64,000 nt of DNA from Lepturacanthus savala (lineage: Eukaryota > Chordata > Actinopteri > Scombriformes > Trichiuridae). Positions within the stretch are counted from its first letter, which is position 1; each line of letters starts with the position of its first letter. Both the position numbers and the translations under genes were made by a program. The DNA is taken from positions 37,213,884-37,277,883 of the forward strand of contig CM060464.1 of the NCBI GenBank assembly GCA_030544235.1, written 5' to 3'. The notes below the pieces were generated by a model. It ran no database searches and was not told the origin of the DNA. It saw only the letters and a program-made list of their open reading frames with translations. Positions 58,636-64,000 of the stretch are shown piece after piece.

Positions 58636-58663
58636 GGGGCCTGGGGACTCCTCCCCAGGCCCC
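58636..58663. promoter_or_regulatory. Perfect 12-bp inverted repeat next to the TATA box
   Basis: GGGGCCTGGGGA and TCCCCAGGCCCC are exact reverse complements separated by CTCC. The site ends 7 bp upstream of the TATA box, in both LTRs. It may bind a dimeric activator. Confidence 0.7.
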
Positions 58664-58819
58664 GCCTGCTATTTGATACATTTTTCACTGTTTTCCACCG
58701 GTATTACCATACATGTCAATTCTAACCGAGGATGTACATGTCATCATGTATTTTTTTAAACTGGTTGACCATGCAAAGGCCCTTCCCTTAACAGGAGGAG
58801 CTTGACCCCTGTCTAGTTT

Positions 58820-58866
58820 GGAATGCAACTGGACCTATGGCATGAGGTCTGTTCGGAATGCAACTG
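58820..58866. promoter_or_regulatory. U3 direct repeat GGAATGCAACTG, two copies
   Basis: The 12-bp word occurs at 58820-58831 and 58855-58866, a 35-bp step. It contains GGAATG, the core of TEAD/MCAT sites, and CAACTG, an E-box-like word. It is a candidate enhancer repeat. Confidence 0.5.
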
Positions 58867-59138
58867 TCGGCGCCATGGTGCCATGGTTTCAGTGTTGGAC
58901 TACATTTTTTAGATCACACTTGTTTAAAAGGAGGTAGAATTTCCCCAGCTTGTGTAGTCAGCAGGGGTTTAAATGTTCACAACTTGACGAGTTCACAGTT
59001 TGAAAAGACATGAGGTAGAATGTCTCTGGTGTAAATGCCATGACTTTATGAACTACAACTCACTTAGTATATTGATTATAAGTATATTGATTAATACATT
59101 TTATTAAGTATATTGAGTAATAGCCTTTTGTCACTACA

Positions 59139-61345
59139 GGATGATGGAGGGATGATAAAGGGCTGATAAAGGGATGATGGAGAGATGATAAAGGGATGGT
59201 GGAGGGATGGTGGAGGGATGATAAAGGAATGATGGATGGATAATGGAGGGATGGTGGAGGGGTGATAAGGGGCTGAATAAGGAATGATGGAGAGATGGTG
59301 CAGGGATGATGGAGGGATGATAAAGGGCTGATAAAGGGATGATGGAGAGATGATAAAGGGATGGTGGAGGGATGGTGGAGGGATGATAAAGGAATGATGG
59401 AGGGATAATGGAGGGATGGTGGAGGGGTGATAAAGGGCTGATGGAGGGGTGATGGAGGGTTGATAAAGGGCGGATGGAGGGATGATGGAGGCATGATGGA
59501 GGGTTGATGGAGGGATGATGGAGGCATGATGGAGGGTTGATAAAGGGCGGATGGAGGGATGATAAAGGGCTGATGGAGGGATGATGGAGGGATGGTGGAG
59601 GGGTGATAAGGGGCTGAATAAGGAATGATGGAGAGATGGTGGAGGGATGATGGAGGGATGATAAAGGGCTGATAAAGGGATGATGGAGGGGTGATAAAGG
59701 AATGATGGAGGGATGATAAAGGGATGATAAAGGGATGATAAAGGGATGATGGAGGGATGGTGGAGGGATGGTGGAGGGGTGATAAGGGGCTGAATAAGGA
59801 ATGATGGAGAGATGGTGGAGGGATGATGGAGGGATGATAAAGGGATGATGGAGAGATGATAAAGGGATGATGGAGGGGTGATAAAGGAATGATGGAGGTA
59901 TGATAAAGGGATGATAAAGGGCTGATAAAGGGATGATGGAGGGATGGTGGAGGGTTGATGGAGGGCTGATGGAGGGTTGATGGAGGGATGATGGAGGGTT
60001 GATGGAGGGATGATGGAGGCATGATGGAGGGTTGATAAAGGGCGGATAGAGGGATGATGGAGGGATGGTGGAGCGATGGTGGAGGTGTGATAAAGGGCTG
60101 ATGGAGGGGTGATAAAGGGCTGAATAAGGAATGATGGAGGGATGGTGGAGGGATGATTGAGGGTTGATGGAGGGATGATGTAGGCATGATGGAGGGTTGA
60201 TAAAGGGCGGATGGAGGGATGATAAAGGGCTGATGGAGGGATGATGGAGGGATGGTAGAGGGATGGTGGAGGGATGGTGGAGGGATGGTGGAGGGATGAT
60301 GGAGGGATAATGGAGGGATGGTGGAGGGATGGTGGAGGCATGGTGGAGGCATGATGGAGGGTTGATAAAGGGCAGATAGAGGGATGATGGAGGGATGGTG
60401 GAGGGATGGTGGAGGCATGATGGAGGGTTGATAAAGAGCGATAGAGGGATGATGGAGGGATGGTGGAGCGATGGTGGAGGTGTGATAAAGGGCTGATGGA
60501 GGGATAATGGAGGCATGATGGAGGGTTGATAAAGGGCGGATGGAGGGATGATAAAGGGCTGATGGAGGGATGGTGGAGGGATGATAAAGGGCTGATAAAG
60601 GGATGATGGAGGGATGGTGGAGGGTTGATGGAGGGATGATGGAGGCATGATGGAGGGATGATGGAGGCATGATGGAGGGTTGATGGAGGGATGATGGAGG
60701 GGTGATAAAGGGCTGAATAAGGAATGATGGAGGGATGGTGGAGGGATGATGTAGGCATGATGGAGGGTTGATAAAGGGCGGATGGAGGGATGATGGAGGG
60801 ATGGTGGAGGCATGATGGAGGGTTGATAAAGGAATGATGGAGGGATCATGGAGGGATGATAAAGGGATAATGGAGGGATGATGAAGGGATGATAAAGGGA
60901 TGATGGAGGGATGATGAAGGGCTGATGAAGGGATGTTGAAGGGATGATAAAGGGATGATGGAGGGATGATGGAGGGATGATAAGGGGCTGATGGAGGGAT
61001 AATAAAGGGATAGAGGAGGGATAATGGAGGGATGATAAAGGGCTGATGGAGGGATGATAAAGAGATGATAAAGGGATGATGGGGTATGATAAAGAGATGA
61101 TAAAGCAATGATAAAGGGATGATTAAGGGATGATAAAGGGATGATAAAGGGATGATTAAGGGATGATAATGGGATGATTAAGGGGTGATTAAGGGATGAT
61201 AAAGGGATGATAAAGCAATGATAAAGGGATGATAAATGGATGATTAATAGATGATAAAGGGATGATAAAGCGATTATAAAGGGATGATTAAGGGATGATA
61301 ATGGGATGATGGGGGATGATAAAGGGATGATTAAGGCATGGGGTG
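59139..61345. repeat. GATGGAGGGA minisatellite, right part
   Basis: It continues the array at 40467-44017 after the ERV, with the same 10-bp units and shared longer blocks. From about 60830 rightwards the units degrade to TGATAAAGGGA and TGATTAAGGGA types and the array fades near 61345. Minus-strand ORFs of 555 to 682 codons in all three frames are repeat artefacts. Confidence 0.93.
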
Positions 61346-61799
61346 GGGGGTTCAGTCAGATAGTGTTTCTCTGGTTGTCAGAGTTAATGGGTAGAATGTG
61401 GGTCAGTATAAAGTCAGTTCAGGGTCACTAACACAGCTCTGGGATCTACATCCAGAAGTGAAGGAATCCACAGGTTTGCTGCAAAAACTGCTTGGTTTGG
61501 TTCAGGGAAAAATTCTGGTTTGTGTTAAATTACAGTTTTAACATTAAAGAACATTATGTGGTTAAAGCTACTGCTGCTTAGTTTAGACTAGACTTTATTT
61601 ATAGAGAACCTTCATGATTGAAATAATTAATCTATTAGTTGTTTCGTTCATTAAATGGTGTAAATGTGGATCACTGTTTCATCAAAGCTGAAGATTCAAC
61701 CTAAAATGTTTTTTTTTGTCCAAAGATCAGTTTATAGATAAATATATATAGCATTAAATATATATAGCATTAGATGTACATCAAAAATGTACATCATTT
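61346..61799. other. Intergenic, no gene seen
   Basis: AT-rich flank of the minisatellite. It includes the first copy of a dispersed block at 61636-61740. No ORF of interest is present. Confidence 0.55.
61636..61740 (+). repeat. Dispersed block, copy 1
   Basis: Shares GTTCATTAAATGGTGTAAAT and CATCAAAGCTGAAGATTCAA with 63074-63180 in the same orientation. It looks like part of a dispersed fish repeat of unknown family. Confidence 0.7.
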
Positions 61800-62318
61800 T
61801 GTCTCATCTCATCTTTTCCATTTATCCGAGTTCAGTTCACAGAGGAGGTATCTTCATCATCTTCATCCTCCTCCTCTGACTCCTCCTGATGACCCAGCTC
61901 CTCATCCTGTCTCTAAGGGAGAGCCCAGCACACTGAGGAGGAAATTCATTTCAGACGCTTGTCTTCCTGATCTTGTTCTTTTAGTCACTACCCAAAGATC
62001 TGACCAGAGGTGATGGTAGGAACGTAGAAGAGAACATCACCTACAGGGACCAGATGGCCCATGTCAATGGGTCCAAAACCCTATACAGGACTCCCTGAGG
62101 GACATGGTTGAACACCTTCTCCAAGTCCACAAAGCACATGTAGACTGGTTGGGTGGACTTCCATGGACCCCCCAGGGTCCAGGACCCTCCAGGACCCTGC
62201 TAAGGGTCTAGAGATGGTCCACAGTACCCGGATCAGGACTAAAATCAGGACTGCTCCTCCTGAATCTGAGGTTCTACTATCTTATGGACCCTCCTCTCCG
62301 CGACCCCTGAATAGACGG
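61800..62318 (-). pseudogene. Non-LTR retrotransposon reverse-transcriptase fragment
   Basis: On the minus strand, 62117-62134 encodes FVDLEK, motif A of LINE reverse transcriptases, preceded by QPVYMC and followed by HVPQGVL. Further on, the plus-strand wording CTAAGGGAGAGCCCAGCACA and GTAGGAACGTAGA is typical of a LINE very common in fish. The frame is broken and both ends are missing. I cannot name the clade with confidence. Confidence 0.75.
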
Positions 62319-63073
62319 CTAAACATTCATGCTTTTTATAAAACTGTCCCAGTCTGTTCCTGGTTGGAAGAAGCAAACAACCAGTCTCCTGCTGCAAAGT
62401 CCATCGTTAAGTTTGAGCTAATCTGTCCAAGTCCAAATGGTTTTGGTTCTCACAGAAGTTCATGGAGAATGCCTCCATCTCATCTTCATAATGAGATGAT
62501 GGCTGTAAATGTCCCCAGGGTTGTTCTAGGGTAAAATGTGCTTAGCCGCCATCTGTAATTCTCACTGTGTACAGTTTATTTTTGACATGTGCTCTCACCA
62601 TTTTCCTCCCAAGACTCTCGCTGGCAGCTCTGCACTTCAAGGAAAATGTTGTGTCCCTGAGCAACTTCACCAGCTGGTGAGATGCTATTTAAAGTCAATT
62701 TCCCAAAGTCCAAGAAGGATAAATCGCTTTAAAAAAACTGAGCCAAGCTTCTGTTAAGTTCTCCAACTTTTTAAGGAAAGTCAGAACATGTATAAATAAG
62801 CAAGTGAAAAATAAAGCAGCTGTTGCCTTTAAATGGTCATTAGAATACATGAATCTAACAATGAAAACAATATAAACGTAGTAAATAAACGTAATAAACG
62901 TATTAAAAAATATATAATAATATATCATATTATTATATATTTTACTTTTTGTCAAAGTAGTTTAAACACAAATTGTCTGTATATATATAATTATCTGTTA
63001 TTATATGTTATATCTGTAGTAGAGCTGTTCTGATAGTGGATATTTAATATATTGATTATTAAAATAATTACTG
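62319..63073. other. Intergenic, no gene seen
   Basis: AT-rich DNA with a TA-rich stretch near 62900-63010. Short ORFs of up to 86 codons show no domain. Confidence 0.5.
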
Positions 63074-63180
63074 TAGTAGTCTAGTTCATTAAATAGTGTA
63101 AATGTGGATCAGTGTTTCATCAAAGCTGAAGATTCAACCTAAAATGTCTTTTTTGTCCAAAGATCATCAGTTTATTATTA
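63074..63180 (+). repeat. Dispersed block, copy 2
   Basis: Second copy of the sequence at 61636-61740, with a few substitutions and small indels (for example ATCATCAG for ATCAG). Confidence 0.7.
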
Positions 63181-64000
63181 TAGAGACTAAAGAAACCAGG
63201 AAATAATCAGAGAAGAGAAGCTGGAACCAGAGAATTTACACATTTTCTACTGAATAAATGACTAATCAATTATAAAAAATAGTTGATTAATGAAATAAAT
63301 GGCCACTAATCAATTAGTTGACTGATCATTGCATTAAAACACTTAAAATAACTCAATTCATCAATCATCAAATGAGCTGGTAATAAATGTTAGTTTGGAC
63401 TAATGCAGCTCTATTCACCTGAAGCTGCTGTAGTTTTCATGGACCCGTCATGTAGGAAATAAAATGACATTATGACAACTTGATCTAGAAATCTTGGAGA
63501 ATTCAGAAATAGCAGGAGCTGTCAACATCTGCATCAAATATAATTCATGACACCTAATGGATGGAACAGTGAACGTGTTACTGTGGTGACACTCAGAGCA
63601 GCTCACTTCTACCCTTAGATGAGAATTTTCCTCCCAGACTCACTGGTTCTAGACAAAAGCAGCTGGTGAAAACTCATCTTGACCCATCAGAGGGAACGTC
63701 CTGTCAAAGACAGCTGTGGTATCTCCCTGCAGCAGCTGCACTAACAGCTACGTGTGGACACAGAGTAAAACACTGACTACAGGTGGAGTTGGTGTGGATG
63801 TCACCACTGCAGCACTGCATGTTGATGATGGACAAAGGCTGATTCTCAGCTTCTGCTGCTGCAGAAACCTAACACCATTTCTGCTACTTCTATTATTTAT
63901 ATCCTGAAGTAGCCAGCATTTTACATCCACACTGACCTCACAGCCGCAGATCCTCCAAACCAGGAGCTCACCTGTAGCTCATATATTCTCATATCGATAA
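63181..64000. other. Intergenic, no gene seen
   Basis: Unrecognised sequence to the window end. Short ORFs of about 60 codons at 63716-63930 on both strands have no support. Confidence 0.5.

Larger units (their letters stand above)
44018..59138 (-). mobile_element. Full-length young endogenous retrovirus, minus strand
   Basis: The 15,121-bp provirus has two 729-bp LTRs, tRNA-Arg primer site, gag, pol, env, two accessory ORFs and a polypurine tract, all in minus orientation. The LTRs begin TGTAGTGAC and end GTCACAACA; GGAT lies on both sides (44014-44017 and 59139-59142), a 4-bp duplication as in gammaretroviruses, though GGAT is frequent in the host minisatellite. The gag-UAG-pol design, the GPF motif of integrase and the CX6CC Env ally it with gamma/epsilon-like retroviruses. 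The Arg primer, extra Pol domain, Gag coiled coil and downstream accessory genes are reminiscent of snakehead retrovirus. Identical LTRs and open frames argue for a very recent integration. Whether it is fixed in the species or competent to replicate cannot be told. Confidence 0.95.
58410..59138 (-). repeat. 5' LTR of the ERV
   Basis: The LTR is 729 bp. In minus orientation, U3 runs from 59138 to roughly 58595, R from about 58595 to 58520, and U5 to 58410; the R borders are estimated from the TATA box and AATAAA positions. The sequence is the same as the 3' LTR by reading. Confidence 0.95.

Noticed and set aside
59060..61108. Minus-strand ORFs of 555-682 codons
   Set aside because: Same minisatellite artefact; the longest also runs into the ERV LTR.

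Overview
The window reads as repeat-rich chromosomal DNA from a teleost fish, probably subtelomeric, pericentromeric or otherwise heterochromatic. The evidence for a fish is a Tc1-like DD36E transposase copy, two non-LTR retrotransposon fragments of kinds common in teleosts, several short solo LTRs, a common fish interspersed repeat, and an endogenous retrovirus (ERV) whose layout recalls snakehead retrovirus. I see no host protein-coding gene.

Layout. (1) 1-31250: one continuous satellite of diverged 20-bp units with about 1.95-kb and 3.9-kb higher-order periods, and a 13,393-bp block present twice in tandem. (2) 31251-32880: AT-rich DNA without genes, with one LTR-like remnant. (3) 32881-39935: an array of 10-bp TATATCAGTA-type units, broken by a teleost repeat, a crippled Tc1-like transposon, three LTR insertions and a 5'-truncated LINE. 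(4) 40305-40362: a TG microsatellite. (5) 40467-44017 and 59139-61345: a minisatellite of 10-bp GATGGAGGGA/TGATAAAGGG units, split by the ERV. (6) 44018-59138: a full-length ERV on the minus strand. (7) 61346-64000: mostly unrecognised AT-rich DNA with a LINE reverse-transcriptase fragment and a 105-bp duplicated block.

The ERV is the heart of the window. Read on the minus strand it has: 5' LTR (729 bp), a tRNA-Arg primer binding site, a splice donor, a 1.9-kb leader with four 70-bp hairpin repeats, gag, a UAG stop, in-frame pol, env, two accessory ORFs of 307 and 310 codons, a polypurine tract and a 3' LTR. By direct reading the two LTRs are identical over 729 bp, the flanks carry a 4-bp GGAT duplication, and all five reading frames are open, so the insertion is very young. 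Pol would be made by reading through the gag UAG, and env by splicing to an acceptor that overlaps the pol stop region.

Two features look new or under-described. Pol carries, between protease and reverse transcriptase, a domain with two HxT motifs in a layout like the 2H phosphoesterase domain of CNPase (2',3'-cyclic-nucleotide phosphodiesterase). The first accessory ORF has a Maf-like basic segment running straight into an eight-heptad coiled coil, suggesting a bZIP-like regulator. Both functions are inferred from motifs and need profile searches.
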